Source of the DNA: Pseudohongiella sp.
GTDB lineage: Bacteria > Pseudomonadota > Gammaproteobacteria > Pseudomonadales > Pseudohongiellaceae
Reading direction: 5' to 3'
DNA length: 64,000 nucleotides
Assembly (NCBI GenBank): GCA_030651695.1
Contig: JAUSCD010000028.1
Span: forward strand, 1 to 64,000
The notes beneath the pieces are model-generated. The model made no database searches. It saw only the letters and a program-made list of their open reading frames with translations, and was not told the DNA's origin. Below, in pieces: positions 10,307 through 20,267 of this stretch (position 1 is the stretch's first letter; each line of letters opens with the position of its first letter). The position numbers were made by a program, and so were the translations under genes.

Positions 10307-11434
10307 TCAGGCCCGCAGATCGTCCACAAACTTCTTCACCCCATCAAACCAACTTGTTTTTTTGGGAGACTGAGAACCTTCTGATTCACCTATCGCCTGG
10401 AACTCCTGCAACAGCTCCTTCTGACGACGGGTAAGCTTGACTGGTGTTTCCACCACAACTCTGCACAGCAGATCACCCGCAGGCCCACCACGCACAGAGG
10501 TTACGCCTTTGCCACGCAGGCGGAATAATTTCCCGGTCTGTGTTTCTGTCGGGATTTTCAGTTTCACCCGACCGTCGAGTGTAGGAACTTCCAGCTCTCC
10601 GCCTAAAGCGGCATCCACAAAACTGATAGGAATTTCGCAGTGCAGGTCACGGCCATCACGCACAAACAACTTGTGAGGGCGCATATGGACCTGAACATAC
10701 AAATCACCGGATGGGCCGCCGTGAGTACCAGCCTGACCTTCGCCTGTCAGACGAATACGATCACCTTCATCCACACCAGCAGGCACTTTTACCGACAGTG
10801 TTTTTTGTTCCTCAACCTGGCCTCGCCCATGACAGGACTGACAGGGATCTTTAATTTGTTTGCCACTGCCGTGACATCGCGGACAGGTCTGCTGCACGGA
10901 GAAAAACCCCTGTTGCATACGGACCTGACCCACACCATTACACGTAGAGCAATCTACAGGTGATGAACCTTTTTTAGCACCACTGCCTTCGCATGTTTTG
11001 CAGACCACAGCAGTTGGAATCCGGATCTTGACGGTGGTGCCTTTTACCGCATCCTCCAGATCCAGCTCGAGGTTGTAACGCAGATCCGCACCTTTGCGCA
11101 CCCCCCCGCGTCCGCCGCCCGGACGGCCGCCTCCACCAAAGATATCGCCGAAAATATCACTGAAGATATCCCCGAAATCACCGGCACCAGCGCCTCCGCC
11201 ACCCTGTTGATTGACGCCTGCATGACCAAACTGGTCGTACCGGGCTTTTTTCTCCGGGTTGGACAATACTTCAAAAGCCTCATTCGCTTCCTTGAAAAGC
11301 TCCTCAGACTCCTTGTTGTCCGGATTACGATCCGGGTGATGTTTCATGGCGACGCGACGGTAGGCCTTCTTGAGGTCGGCCTCCGTCGCGTCACGGGCTA
11401 CGCCCAGCACTTCATAGTAGTCTCTTTTCGACAT
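10307..11434 (-). CDS. dnaJ: chaperone protein DnaJ
   Basis: Hsp40 co-chaperone that delivers substrates to DnaK and stimulates its ATPase. The N-terminal J domain carries HPD at residues 33-35. A Gly/Phe-rich linker contains repeated GDIF units. The zinc domain has four CxxCxGxG repeats ([32 protein letters not shown]), followed by the C-terminal substrate domains. It is 375 residues, the usual length. It lies 16 bp downstream of dnaK in the same operon. Confidence 0.98.
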   Translation of the reverse strand: MSKRDYYEVLGVARDATEADLKKAYRRVAMKHHPDRNPDNKESEELFKEANEAFEVLSNPEKKARYDQFGHAGVNQQGGGGAGAGDFGDIFSDIFGDIFGGGGRPGGGRGGVRKGADLRYNLELDLEDAVKGTTVKIRIPTAVVCKTCEGSGAKKGSSPVDCSTCNGVGQVRMQQGFFSVQQTCPRCHGSGKQIKDPCQSCHGRGQVEEQKTLSVKVPAGVDEGDRIRLTGEGQAGTHGGPSGDLYVQVHMRPHKLFVRDGRDLHCEIPISFVDAALGGELEVPTLDGRVKLKIPTETQTGKLFRLRGKGVTSVRGGPAGDLLCRVVVETPVKLTRRQKELLQEFQAIGESEGSQSPKKTSWFDGVKKFVDDLRA

Positions 11435-11450
11435 AGTCCTTCAGCCAGGC

Positions 11451-13379
11451 TTATTTATCGTCCTTTACTTCTTCAAACTCTGCATCAACAGCGTCATTGG
11501 CGCCGTTATCAGAATTGCCGCCCGCATCACCGCCGCCTGCTGCGCCAGCGCTTGCCGCCTGCTGCTCTGCGTACATCTTCTGGGCAAGCCCTGAAGAGGC
11601 CTCTGTGAGCTCTTGGGTGCGCTGCTCGATCTGCGTGATTTCGCCCGCTTTCATGGCATCTTCCAGCGCCTCAATTGCACTTTCGATTTTAGCTTTCTCG
11701 GCATCATCCACTTTGTCACCCGCATCAGCCAGTGTTTTGCGGGTAGCGTGAATCAGGCCATCTGCAGTGTTGCGCGCGGTCACCAACGTTTCGAACTTTT
11801 TGTCTTCAGCCGCATTGGCCTCAGCGTCTTTGATCATGCGCTCAATTTCTTCATCGGACAGGCCGCTGGAGGCTTTGATCACAATAGATTGCTGCTTGCC
11901 AGTCGCCTTGTCTTTGGCGGACACGTTCAGAATACCGTTGGCATCCAGATCAAAAGCAACTTCAATCTGCGGCATGCCACGTGGAGATGGCGGAATGTCG
12001 CTCAGGTCAAAACGGCCCAGCGATTTGTTCTGGGTAGCCTGTTTGCGCTCGCCCTGTACCACGTGAATGGTCACTGCAGTCTGGTTGTCGTCTGCTGTCG
12101 AAAACACCTGAGTCTTTTTGGTGGGGATTGTTGTGTTCTTTTCGATCAGAACACTGGTCACGCCACCCAGAGTTTCAATACCCAGAGACAGCGGCGTAAC
12201 ATCCAGTAGCAAGACGTCATTTACTTCACCAGACAGAACAGCTGCCTGAATTGCAGCGCCCATGGCCACCGCTTCGTCAGGGTTCACGTCACGACGCGCT
12301 TCTTTGCCAAAGAACTCAGCTACTTTCTTCTGCACCAGAGGCATACGGGTCTGACCGCCAACCAGGATGACATCATTGATTTTGCTGACATCCAGATTTG
12401 CGTCTTTCAACGCCATCCGCAGAGGAGCGATGGTGCGCTCAACGAGCTCTTCAACCAATGACTCGAACTTGGCACGGGTCAGCTTTTGCACAAGGTGTTT
12501 CGGACCTGAGGCATCAGCCGTCACATACGGCAGATTGATTTCAGTCTGTTGCGCAGAAGACAGCTCGATCTTGGCTTTCTCTGCAGCCTCTTTCAGACGC
12601 TGCAGCGCCAGTGGATCGTTACGCAGATCCATGCCTGTTTCTTTCTTGAACTCATCGGCCAGATAATCAATCAGACGCAAGTCAAAATCTTCCCCGCCGA
12701 GGAATGTGTCGCCATTCGTGGAGAGCACTTCAAATGTGTGCTCACCATCGGTGTCGGCAATCTCGATGATAGAAATATCGAAGGTGCCACCACCCAGGTC
12801 GTATACAGCGATAGTGGCGTCACCACCTTTTTTGTCCATACCATAAGCCAGTGCCGCAGCAGTTGGCTCATTGATGATACGTTTGACTTCCAGACCCGCA
12901 ATGCGACCAGCGTCCTTGGTAGCCTGGCGCTGAGCGTCATTGAAGTAAGCAGGCACTGTCACTACAGCCTCGGTGACTGGCTCGCCAAGGTAATCCTCAG
13001 CGGTCTTTTTCATCTTTTTCAGAACCTGGGCAGAAATCTGCGGAGGCGACATGTTTTCGCCATTCACGCGCACCCAGGCATCACCGTTGTCAGCCTTGGA
13101 AATTTCATAAGGCACCATCTTGATGTCTTTCTGAACTACGTCGTCCTTGAACTGACGACCAATCAGACGCTTGATGGCAAACAGTGTGTTTTTCGGGTTG
13201 GTGACAGACTGACGCTTAGCCGGCTGCCCGACCAGAGTCTCACCATCTTTGGTGTATGCAATCACCGATGGAGTGGTGCGATCACCCTCGGCGTTCTCTA
13301 TTACTTTGGCCTTGCCACCTTCCAGAATAGCCACACAGGAATTGGTGGTCCCCAAGTCTATACCAATTATCTTGCCCAT
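11451..13379 (-). CDS. dnaK: molecular chaperone DnaK (Hsp70)
   Basis: ATP-dependent protein-folding chaperone of 642 residues. It starts with the actin-like ATPase motif [13 protein letters not shown]. The interdomain and substrate-binding regions are conserved ([14 protein letters not shown]), and the low-complexity tail ends in EEVKDDK. It is the first gene of dnaK-dnaJ and is preceded by a sigma-32 promoter. grpE lies upstream with its own heat-shock promoter. Confidence 0.99.
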   Translation of the reverse strand: MGKIIGIDLGTTNSCVAILEGGKAKVIENAEGDRTTPSVIAYTKDGETLVGQPAKRQSVTNPKNTLFAIKRLIGRQFKDDVVQKDIKMVPYEISKADNGDAWVRVNGENMSPPQISAQVLKKMKKTAEDYLGEPVTEAVVTVPAYFNDAQRQATKDAGRIAGLEVKRIINEPTAAALAYGMDKKGGDATIAVYDLGGGTFDISIIEIADTDGEHTFEVLSTNGDTFLGGEDFDLRLIDYLADEFKKETGMDLRNDPLALQRLKEAAEKAKIELSSAQQTEINLPYVTADASGPKHLVQKLTRAKFESLVEELVERTIAPLRMALKDANLDVSKINDVILVGGQTRMPLVQKKVAEFFGKEARRDVNPDEAVAMGAAIQAAVLSGEVNDVLLLDVTPLSLGIETLGGVTSVLIEKNTTIPTKKTQVFSTADDNQTAVTIHVVQGERKQATQNKSLGRFDLSDIPPSPRGMPQIEVAFDLDANGILNVSAKDKATGKQQSIVIKASSGLSDEEIERMIKDAEANAAEDKKFETLVTARNTADGLIHATRKTLADAGDKVDDAEKAKIESAIEALEDAMKAGEITQIEQRTQELTEASSGLAQKMYAEQQAASAGAAGGGDAGGNSDNGANDAVDAEFEEVKDDK

Positions 13380-13476
13380 CTGTTCATCTCCAGTGATCTC
13401 ACCCTTGTGCCGCTAGCGACCGGGGATTTGTCAATTAAGTAATCGTGATTTCAATTTCAAACTGCGTTGACCCCAT

Positions 13477-13505
13477 ATATTTGGTTCAGACACTATAATT
13501 TCAAG
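13477..13505 (-). promoter_or_regulatory. sigma-32 heat-shock promoter of dnaK
   Basis: Minus-strand -35 CTTGAAA (13499-13505) and -10 CCAAATAT (13477-13484) are separated by 14 bp, close to the sigma-32 consensus CTTGAAA / CCCCATNT. It lies about 100 bp upstream of the dnaK start, giving an untranslated leader of roughly 90 bp. Confidence 0.75.
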
Positions 13506-13551
13506 GGTCGTGCTGCAAATTCCCGGGCCCATTTGAACCCTGCCGCGGATC

Positions 13552-14145
13552 TCACGCGTTTACGTCCACGCCCTCTGTAGGAGCACGGGCGATCATTACC
13601 ATTGCCGGGCGCAATACCCGGCCATTGAGGCTGTAACCCTTTTGCATAACCGCCAGCACGCTGTCTGGCTCGGCAGTTTTACTTTCAACCATGCCCATGG
13701 CCTGATGAAATTGCGGATTAAACGGCTCACCCACCGGATCTATTACCTCCACATTGAATTTGCGCAGACAGTCGATAAAACTCTTGAGAGTCAATTCCAC
13801 GCCCTGCTTCAAAGCTGCTATCTGCTCATTGCCCTCACCCTGGGCAGCCTGCAAGGCTCGCTCCAGGTTGTCTATTACAGGCAACAGCTCAGACAACAGG
13901 CGCTCCTGCCCATACTTGTGAGCTTTCTCTACGTCCTGCTCGGCTCGCCTGCGGATATTTTGGGCATCTGCGTGCAATCGCAGCACTTCTGTCTGATGGC
14001 CCGCCATTACCGCATCGGCTTCGGCCAGTTTGAGCAGTGCCTGCTCCAGTGTTAACTCGCCGGCAGAGTCCTGTTCAGCGTTTATGCTGTCATCCATCAT
14101 CTGCTCTACTATTGGGTCGCTCTCTTTATTGAAGTCGTTAGTCAT
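13552..14145 (-). CDS. grpE: nucleotide exchange factor GrpE
   Basis: Promotes ADP release from DnaK. It has 197 residues, with an acidic N-terminus, a long coiled-coil helix (about 40-90) and the C-terminal beta domain containing NPQFHQAMGMVES and the terminal RPAMVMIA. It lies upstream of dnaK on the same strand with about 170 bp between. Its own sigma-32 promoter is clear, so the three heat-shock genes are co-regulated. Confidence 0.97.
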   Translation of the reverse strand: MTNDFNKESDPIVEQMMDDSINAEQDSAGELTLEQALLKLAEADAVMAGHQTEVLRLHADAQNIRRRAEQDVEKAHKYGQERLLSELLPVIDNLERALQAAQGEGNEQIAALKQGVELTLKSFIDCLRKFNVEVIDPVGEPFNPQFHQAMGMVESKTAEPDSVLAVMQKGYSLNGRVLRPAMVMIARAPTEGVDVNA

Positions 14146-14191
14146 GGCCAGATCCTGTTCTATAGCTGCACTAAAGTCCGATATCTGCTCA

Positions 14192-14219
14192 ATATGGGGT
14201 CGCCGTGATATGATTCAAG
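14192..14219 (-). promoter_or_regulatory. sigma-32 heat-shock promoter of grpE
   Basis: Minus-strand -35 CTTGAAT (14213-14219), a 13-bp spacer and -10 CCCCATAT (14192-14199) form a near-perfect sigma-32 promoter. It sits about 47 bp upstream of the grpE start in the divergent grpE/recN interval. Confidence 0.88.
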
Positions 14220-14295
14220 GCCTTCGACAAACTTGTCTCCCCAGGCTGAAAATTCGTGAGCCGGATGCAAATTTCGCAACTATAGTAATGGAACC

Positions 14296-16014
14296 ATGCT
14301 GACCAATCTGTCGATCCGAAACTACGCTATCGCAACTGCCCTTGATATCAGCTTCAAGCCGGGCATGACCGCCATTACCGGTGAAACCGGTGCTGGCAAG
14401 TCTATTATACTGGGCGCGCTTGGCCTTGCCCTTGGCGATCGGGCGGATCGGGACGTGGTTCGCGATGGCTGCGACAGAGCTGATATCAGTGTCGAATTTG
14501 ATGTCCGTGATTTATCGGCCGCCAGCCAATGGCTGGTTGAAAATGCGCTGGAATCCAATGATGACCCCGCGCTGTGCCTGCTGCGACGCAGTGTTTCCAG
14601 CGATGGCCGCTCACGGGCATGGGTAAACAACACGCCGGTCACTTTGCAGGCCCTGGCTGCGCTTGGTGAGCGCCTGATGGATATACACAGCCAGCATGAA
14701 CATCACTCGCTACTAAAAAAATCGACGCATCAGACGTTGCTTGATGATTTTGCCGGCCATCAGGACAAAGTGCGCCAATTGCGCGATCTGTCTGACCGCT
14801 GGCGGGAACATTACCAGCAACTGCTTGCCCTGCAGGGCGCTGCCGCGGAACAGACGGCGATCAATGAACTCGCCCGCTATCAGCTAAACGAGCTTGAAGA
14901 GTTAAGGCTGGCTGACGATGAATTACAGTCTCTGGAGCGGGAGCTGGATGAGCTTAGTCAGGCAGACGCCCGCCTGGCTGGTGTTCAATCCCTGCTCCTG
15001 ATCTGCCGGGAAAATGATGAAGGCAACATTCGGCAACAACTGCAACAAGCCCTGCAGATCCTAAGACAATTGACCCAAAATAAATCCGCCGGAGAGTCCA
15101 GTGGCAGCGTGGCCTCGCACCTGGGCTCAGTAGAAGAAATGCTTAACACTGCGCTGATTCAGGTTGAAGAGGCTGCCGACGAGATGAACAGACTGGCTGA
15201 TCGTATCGAGATCAATCCAGCCCGGCTGGAGCAACTCAATCGCCGCCTTAATGATATTCACCAGCTTGCGCGTAAACATAAAGTCAGACCCGATGAGCTG
15301 GCTGCCTTAAAACGACGGCTGCAAGAACAGCTGAACTCGGTACTGCAGAACGCTGATCAGATAGCCATCCTTGAAAAAACGCTGACTGAGCTGAAGGCTG
15401 ACTGGGAAAACATAGCAGCTGATCTGAGCAAAAAGCGAAAGATCGCCGCTGAGAAACTGGGGCTGTCTGTCAACACACAACTCCAGTCGCTGGGGATGAG
15501 TGAAGCTGCGCTGAGCGTTACCCTGCAGCCAAATGACTCTTTAACCCCTCAGCCTCACGGGCTCGAGCATACGGAATTTCTGATAAGCACCAATCGCGGC
15601 CAGGCTCCGCGAGCCCTGGCAAAAATTGCGTCGGGTGGCGAACTTTCACGCATCAGTCTGGCCATTCAGGTTATCACGGCCATGACGTCACAGACTCCTT
15701 GCCTGGTATTCGACGAGGTAGATGTAGGCATAGGAGGATCTGTAGCACGCGTAGTCGGCAAACTGCTGCGACAACTGGGGACGCGGGGGCAGGTTTTGTG
15801 CGTGACACACCAGGCTCTGGTGGCAGGACTGGCGCATCAGCATTTCCGGGTAAGCAAATCGTCAACAGCAGACAGCGCCCAGTCGCAGGTTACAGAGCTG
15901 GATGCCGAACAACGCCAAATGGAAATTGCCCGCATGCTGGGGGGAGAAGATAACAAAGGTCAGATCAGTACTGAATCAATTGCACACGCCCGCGAATTGC
16001 TGGCATCCGCATAG
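14296..16014 (+). CDS. recN: DNA repair protein RecN
   Basis: SMC-like ATPase acting in recombinational double-strand break repair. Of its 572 residues, Walker A GETGAGKS is at 29-36, the central part is coiled-coil, the ABC signature region reads ASGGELSRISLA, and Walker B is LVFDEVDVGIGG. It is divergent from grpE, as in other gammaproteobacteria. I did not find a convincing LexA box upstream, although recN is SOS-induced in E. coli. It converges on fur with 20 bp between the stops. Confidence 0.97.
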   Translation: MLTNLSIRNYAIATALDISFKPGMTAITGETGAGKSIILGALGLALGDRADRDVVRDGCDRADISVEFDVRDLSAASQWLVENALESNDDPALCLLRRSVSSDGRSRAWVNNTPVTLQALAALGERLMDIHSQHEHHSLLKKSTHQTLLDDFAGHQDKVRQLRDLSDRWREHYQQLLALQGAAAEQTAINELARYQLNELEELRLADDELQSLERELDELSQADARLAGVQSLLLICRENDEGNIRQQLQQALQILRQLTQNKSAGESSGSVASHLGSVEEMLNTALIQVEEAADEMNRLADRIEINPARLEQLNRRLNDIHQLARKHKVRPDELAALKRRLQEQLNSVLQNADQIAILEKTLTELKADWENIAADLSKKRKIAAEKLGLSVNTQLQSLGMSEAALSVTLQPNDSLTPQPHGLEHTEFLISTNRGQAPRALAKIASGGELSRISLAIQVITAMTSQTPCLVFDEVDVGIGGSVARVVGKLLRQLGTRGQVLCVTHQALVAGLAHQHFRVSKSSTADSAQSQVTELDAEQRQMEIARMLGGEDNKGQISTESIAHARELLASA

Positions 16015-16034
16015 AGCCGGCAACAACACCAGAA

Positions 16035-16454
16035 TCAGATGCGCTTACATTCAGAGCAAATGCCATACAGATAAAGACTGTGGTCTGTTATTTCAAAACC
16101 AAAGTCTGCGGCAATTTTATCCTGCCGGGATTCGATGATCTCATCAAAAAACTCTTCTACACGTCCGCATTTGTTACAAACAAGATGGTCGTGATGCTCT
16201 ACCGTGTGAAGTTCAAACACTGAGTGTCCGCCTTCAAAGCGATGACGCATTACCAAGCCGGCAGTCTCAAACTGCGTCAACACACGGTAAACCGTGGCCA
16301 GGCCCACCTCCTCGCCCGCCTCGATCAGCGCCTTATAGACGTCTTCTGCGCTCAAATGTCTGGTTTCAGAGCTTTCGAGCAGTTGCAGGATCTTCACCCT
16401 CGGAAGCGTGACTTTGAGTCCGGCTTTGCGCAGTTCCTGATTTTCTGAAGACAT
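16035..16454 (-). CDS. fur: ferric uptake regulator Fur
   Basis: Iron-responsive repressor of 139 residues from ATG 16454 (GAGAAG just upstream); a longer reading to 16517 adds residues that do not look like Fur. The winged-helix motif includes GLKVTLPRVKIL and GLATVYRVLTQFETAGLV. The metal-binding region has HHDHLVCNKCGRVEEF, and the C-terminal CSECK completes the structural zinc cysteines. It is divergent from bamE, the arrangement also known in Pseudomonas (fur-omlA). Confidence 0.96.
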   Translation of the reverse strand: MSSENQELRKAGLKVTLPRVKILQLLESSETRHLSAEDVYKALIEAGEEVGLATVYRVLTQFETAGLVMRHRFEGGHSVFELHTVEHHDHLVCNKCGRVEEFFDEIIESRQDKIAADFGFEITDHSLYLYGICSECKRI

Positions 16455-16632
16455 ATTACTTCTCGTACAGATGGAGTGTATTGCCGGATAGACCCACCAC
16501 AGCCTGTTGATTTGCAAGCAAGGTGATGTCTGGTTTTACCATCCGGATCGGCTGGGGTATTATGCACTCTTGTTCGAACAGATGAAAGTTCAAGCCCCAG
16601 CCCAATCGGCACACAGAGTGATCAGTAATCCT

Positions 16633-17073
16633 ATGCAAAACAAGCGCATCACATACATCACAAGAAGTACCGCAAAATCGAGTCTGCAAGTAGCCGGCGC
16701 ATTAATGCTGGCAGCCGTACTGGGTGCCTGCTCAAGTCTGCCTGTGCCTCAGTTTCCGGGGGTGTACAAAATTTCCATAGCTCAGGGCAACATCATTACT
16801 CAGGAAATGATCGATCAGCTGGAGCCGGGCATGACGCGCAGGCAGGTGATTTTTGTAATGGGCTCACCTCTGGTACGCGACCCTTACACTCAAAATCGCT
16901 GGGACTACGTTTTCAACTTCCAGCCTGGTGGTGGTGTTCGCGGGCAGGAACGTGTCACCCTGTTCTTTGAAAACGAGCAGTTGGTGAGCATGAGTGGAGA
17001 TTTTGAACCGGGTCCGGAGTCAGCCTGGTATGAAAGCACTGATCGGGATTCAACAACTGACACCAGCTCATGA
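16633..17073 (+). CDS. bamE: outer membrane assembly lipoprotein BamE
   Basis: Small lipoprotein of the BAM complex that inserts beta-barrel proteins. The start is ATG 16633 (146 residues), which puts a signal peptide before the lipobox LGAC with C33 lipidated. The conserved core [15 protein letters not shown] and the WDYVF motif follow. It shares a divergent promoter region with fur. The longer in-frame reading from 16507 lacks signal-peptide logic and is not used. Confidence 0.95.
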   Translation: MQNKRITYITRSTAKSSLQVAGALMLAAVLGACSSLPVPQFPGVYKISIAQGNIITQEMIDQLEPGMTRRQVIFVMGSPLVRDPYTQNRWDYVFNFQPGGGVRGQERVTLFFENEQLVSMSGDFEPGPESAWYESTDRDSTTDTSS

Positions 17074-17107
17074 GATTTTTTACGGTTGCCGGGAACATCG
17101 CTATCTA

Positions 17108-17611
17108 ATGAATATCACTGAAATACACGGCCTTAGCAGCACCCCTGACGTCGAGAAAGTGCTGGATAGGGCACAGGCTATATGCGCTGAGCAGGGCGCC
17201 AAACTGACAGACAAGCGCCGCCGCGTACTCAAGGTGGTGCTGGATTCTGTTGAGCCGCTTTCTGCCTATCAGATAGCTGACCAATACCGTGACTTGTATG
17301 GCAAAACCCTGTCAGTTATGTCGGTGTACCGCATGCTGAACTTCCTGAAAGAAAACGAGCTGGTCCACAGACTGGAAACCACAAACCAGTATTTACCGTG
17401 CTCGCATATCAGTTGCCATCACGCGCATGAAGTACCGCAATTTCTGATTTGCGATAGCTGTCACGCCGTCGACGAAGTTGGGATACGTAAAGAAATTCTG
17501 AAAGAGTTGAGCACCAATATCGAAGATACCGGATTTGCCCTGGCTCGCCAGCAATTGGAATTCCACGGACTTTGCCGCGACTGCCAGCAGACAGGCGCGG
17601 CACCTGAATAA
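17108..17611 (+). CDS. zur: Fur-family transcriptional regulator, Zur-like
   Basis: 167-residue Fur-superfamily protein from ATG 17108, 34 bp after bamE. The DNA-binding half contains LTDKRRRVLKVVL and MSVYRMLNFLKENELVH. The metal half has cysteine and histidine clusters (CSHISCHHAHE, ICDSCH, CRDC) consistent with a zinc sensor. It is clearly distinct from the neighbouring fur. Zinc specificity is inferred from the Zur-like cysteine layout; no target operator was identified here. Confidence 0.8.
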   Translation: MNITEIHGLSSTPDVEKVLDRAQAICAEQGAKLTDKRRRVLKVVLDSVEPLSAYQIADQYRDLYGKTLSVMSVYRMLNFLKENELVHRLETTNQYLPCSHISCHHAHEVPQFLICDSCHAVDEVGIRKEILKELSTNIEDTGFALARQQLEFHGLCRDCQQTGAAPE

Positions 17612-17617
17612 AGCTGA

Positions 17618-18157
17618 CTACAAGGATACCGGAGGCAGAGCTACCTGTGAGCCATACCTGTCCAGTGTAGGCAGGTCAGGTTGGAACGCCCGGTGGCATG
17701 CCTCACATGTTTCAATCAACTGAGAACCCGCTCTGTCCATCAACTCGCGATTGCGACTACGCACAGCATTGACTGCACGGGCACCATCCTGACTTAGCTG
17801 TTCTGCCAACTGCTGCCAGTCCGCGTTGGATGTCCATGTCTTGTCCATCACGCCAGTGCCCGGAAACTTCAGTAAAGCGCCGCCAAGCTCAACCTGATAA
17901 GCAAGGTGTTCAAGCTCCCGCCAATCCTGCTCATTGCGGGGCACATTCCATGTGCCGGTCCAGTACGGATCGGAGACTTTATTCACCAAAGAAACTTTGA
18001 TCTCATTGATGCTCACTGGCAAAACCACTTCACCCCCGCCAGCTTGGCCAGAGCTGTTGTCTCCGCCGCCACAACTGACAAGAGCTGCCACCAAGGCCAG
18101 CGCAGTCACCGATCTTGTAATCCCACGTTCTCCTGAGCGTCCCGAAAGTTTATGCAT
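17618..18157 (-). CDS. lipoprotein with a single C-type haem motif (cytochrome c'-like)
   Basis: 179-residue putative lipoprotein. The signal peptide ends in the lipobox LVSC with C29 as the lipidated residue. A single haem-binding CEACH motif lies near the C-terminus (151-155). The late position of CxxCH in a mostly helical protein resembles cytochrome c' or c-556 (four-helix bundles). No partner enzyme is nearby. It converges on the Zur-like gene with 6 bp between the stops. The exact role is unknown, and electron transfer or gas binding is only a family-based guess. Confidence 0.6.
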   Translation of the reverse strand: MHKLSGRSGERGITRSVTALALVAALVSCGGGDNSSGQAGGGEVVLPVSINEIKVSLVNKVSDPYWTGTWNVPRNEQDWRELEHLAYQVELGGALLKFPGTGVMDKTWTSNADWQQLAEQLSQDGARAVNAVRSRNRELMDRAGSQLIETCEACHRAFQPDLPTLDRYGSQVALPPVSL

Positions 18158-18248
18158 TACACCACCCCTGTTCTGATTGATTTGATGTCATTCCCTGCTG
18201 CCTGACTACCAGACTGGCGCTACAAGAATCTGATTTGCTTACTTTTCC

Positions 18249-19229
18249 TTAGAACTTCTGAGCAAATGCCCGCAAACCGTCAACGCCAAGCACATCATGC
18301 GCTGCCAGCGTTAAATCTTTGCGCTGCAATCGTCCCAGTTTGTCTGACAACATGGCAAGATGGATTTCTTCCTGCATCCGACGCTCTGCCAGAAATCCCT
18401 GCATGCCCTCAGGCAAGCGCTTGTTTACCACCAATCCTGCCACGTCCACGCCGGCACGCTTTAACTGTGCATACAGTTCAATTGTTTCAAGAACAGGCAA
18501 GCGCTCTGCCGCCAATACAATAACAAAACCGGTCTTTTTGTGGTCTGCTATCGTATCGCGCAGTCCGGCAAAACGTTGTTTGCGCCTGTTTAATAGCCGA
18601 CGAATCCGGCTCTCTCTGTCTTCAACAAGATTCTCGGCATCACCACCAAACGCCTTGTCGCCCATGTCAGTGTCTTTGGCAAGGCTATTCAGAACCGCGC
18701 TGAACCGATCAGCTTTTTCACGCCGTTTGATCAAACCATCTGTCCAGGCGGACATCATTTCGGGCAACGCCATAAGTCGGGCTGTATGGCCCGACGGCGC
18801 AGTATCGAACACTATCAGATCATACGATGATGACTGTTCTGCGACCTCGGCAATACGCTCCAGAATGGCAGCTTCCTGCATGCCGGGCGCATCACGTGAC
18901 AATTCCATGTGCTTATCTACTTCAGCCGCCAGATGTATCGGCATCATGCGCCGGAGCGCAGCGGTCACTTCCTGCAGATGCTGCTCAACCGTCTGTTCCG
19001 GATCCAGTTCCATGCCATCGAGTCCCGGTGCAAGTCTTACCGGTGAAGGCCCGATCTTGCGATCGAACAGATGGCCCAGATTGTGCGCGGGATCCGTGGA
19101 AACCAGCAAAACATTTTTACCCGCATCCGCCATAGCCAAAGCAGTTGCCGCTGATACCGTGGTTTTGCCAACGCCTCCTTTGCCGCCAAAAAAAAGAATT
19201 CGTCTGTTTGCAGCCAGTTCTAGCAACAT
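18249..19229 (-). CDS. ArsA/Get3 family ATPase
   Basis: Soluble SIMIBI-class ATPase of 326 residues. The deviant Walker A GGKGGVGKTT is at about 15-24, switch I includes STDPAHNLGHLF, and switch II is FDTAPSGHTARL. No arsenite pump or ars operon is adjacent, so arsenic function should not be assumed. I place the start at ATG 19229, which overlaps the end of the upstream small gene by 10 bp and implies tight coupling. An in-frame extension to 19277 is possible but would overlap that gene by 58 bp. Confidence 0.85.
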   Translation of the reverse strand: MLLELAANRRILFFGGKGGVGKTTVSAATALAMADAGKNVLLVSTDPAHNLGHLFDRKIGPSPVRLAPGLDGMELDPEQTVEQHLQEVTAALRRMMPIHLAAEVDKHMELSRDAPGMQEAAILERIAEVAEQSSSYDLIVFDTAPSGHTARLMALPEMMSAWTDGLIKRREKADRFSAVLNSLAKDTDMGDKAFGGDAENLVEDRESRIRRLLNRRKQRFAGLRDTIADHKKTGFVIVLAAERLPVLETIELYAQLKRAGVDVAGLVVNKRLPEGMQGFLAERRMQEEIHLAMLSDKLGRLQRKDLTLAAHDVLGVDGLRAFAQKF

Positions 19230-19501
19230 TTGATATGGTCCAGAGGAGAGTGCTCCATTCCCATGCGGTTGTGCCATTCGTGAAAACGGTCATACACCAC
19301 GGGCAACAACTCGAGCGTGTAATAAGCTGCAGGATTGGGCACGCCGAGCGTTTCAGCAAACACCATCATCATAAAAAGATCTTCTTCATCGCGTTTCGCA
19401 CGCGCAAAGGTATGCCGGTATGGCGCCACATAGAATTCACGCAGACCATGCTCAATACGCTGAAAAAGCCCCGGTTGTGATTTTTTGTTATCGTCAGTCA
19501 T
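19220..19501 (-). CDS. small CC-ending protein (cory-CC-star-like), partner of ArsA ATPase
   Basis: 93-residue protein with an N-terminal FYVAPYRHTFARAKRDEEDLF-type basic/acidic block and a C-terminus ending in two cysteines right before the stop. From memory this matches the small 'cory-CC-star' family, named for its terminal CC-stop and found beside ArsA-type ATPases; I cannot verify this here. The 10-bp overlap with the ATPase gene supports joint function. A terminal cysteine pair could bind metal or form a disulfide. There is no signal peptide or membrane segment. Confidence 0.65.
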   Translation of the reverse strand: MTDDNKKSQPGLFQRIEHGLREFYVAPYRHTFARAKRDEEDLFMMMVFAETLGVPNPAAYYTLELLPVVYDRFHEWHNRMGMEHSPLDHIKCC

Positions 19502-19516
19502 ATCATTGTCCTCGAT

Positions 19517-19825
19517 TCAGCGCGCAGCTTTTTTCTTTTTTGCTGCACGCTGTAGCCTGGCTCGTTTAGGATCAATCAGCAAAGGCCGGTACAGCTCAAG
19601 CCGGTCTCCATCACGCATGATGTATGCGTCAGGCCCCGGGCTCACACGCCCATCCAACGGCCGTGAAAAAATACCCATATCCAAAGATGCAAAATCAACA
19701 TCAGGAAACTGGCTTTTCAGCCCGCTTTTATCAAGCGCCTGAGCGGCAGTACAACCGTCCTGAACTGAAAGTTCACACAAATATTGTTGGTCTGGCAAGG
19801 CATAAACCACTTCGACCCTGATCAT
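19517..19825 (-). CDS. rnfH: RnfH family protein
   Basis: 102-residue ubiquitin-fold protein (UPF0125/RnfH), with the N-terminal VEVVYALPDQQYL strand and VSPGPDAYIMRDGDRLELYRPL near the end, then a lysine/arginine-rich tail. It overlaps ratA by 4 bp, the same pair seen in E. coli between smpB and bamE. The role remains uncertain in the family despite the link of its name to the Rnf complex. Confidence 0.92.
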   Translation of the reverse strand: MIRVEVVYALPDQQYLCELSVQDGCTAAQALDKSGLKSQFPDVDFASLDMGIFSRPLDGRVSPGPDAYIMRDGDRLELYRPLLIDPKRARLQRAAKKKKAAR

Positions 19826-20259
19826 TTGGCACCGTAGATCTTGTGAGCGCGATTAACCAGCTCATCCACCAGTGAATTCGCCGAATGTTGAAACAACTTT
19901 TCCATCGCAGCACCTAACAGGCCACCCGACCAGTCGAATTTCATCTGCAGGCTTACCTTGCATGCATGAGGTGTCAGCGCTTTGAAGTGCCAGGTGGCAC
20001 CAAAACTGCGAAACGGCCCCTCCAGCAGACTCATGTCCATGCGCTCATTGGGAGTCAGTTGGTTACGGGTAGTAAATGAATAACGCATGCCGACTTTCCC
20101 CAAGGTCAACTTACCCACCAACTCTTCTGGCGTCCGGCTGATTTCCTCGGCGGCAATACACCCGTGCATAAACTGCGGATACTGACTGATATCGTCTACC
20201 AGAGCGTACATCTGCGCTGCGGAATATGGCACCAGAGCGCTGCGATCTATGGAAATCAT
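19822..20259 (-). CDS. ratA: RatA/COQ10-like START domain protein
   Basis: 145-residue single START/polyketide-cyclase domain. It begins with a strand-helix motif (SIDRSALVPYSAAQMYALVDDI) and ends in a long C-terminal helix. Homologues are described both as a ribosome-associated factor (RatA) and as a ubiquinone-binding COQ10-like chaperone, and sequence alone does not decide between them. It is coupled to rnfH by an ATGA overlap. A sodium symporter gene is 9 bp upstream on the same strand, interrupting the usual smpB-ratA adjacency. Confidence 0.88.
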   Translation of the reverse strand: MISIDRSALVPYSAAQMYALVDDISQYPQFMHGCIAAEEISRTPEELVGKLTLGKVGMRYSFTTRNQLTPNERMDMSLLEGPFRSFGATWHFKALTPHACKVSLQMKFDWSGGLLGAAMEKLFQHSANSLVDELVNRAHKIYGAK

Positions 20260-20267
20260 TCAAGCAG

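Noticed and set aside
12549-13442. Long open frame (297 codons) on the plus strand opposite dnaK
   Set aside because: It is antisense to a certain dnaK; the translation has no recognisable domain and reflects dnaK codon bias.
14220-14295. LexA box upstream of recN
   Set aside because: No CTG-N10-CAG with the expected AT-rich centre was seen in the interval.
18249-19229. Calling the ArsA ATPase an arsenical pump subunit
   Set aside because: No arsB, arsD or arsR is adjacent; the family includes Get3-like proteins, and the partner here is a different small protein.
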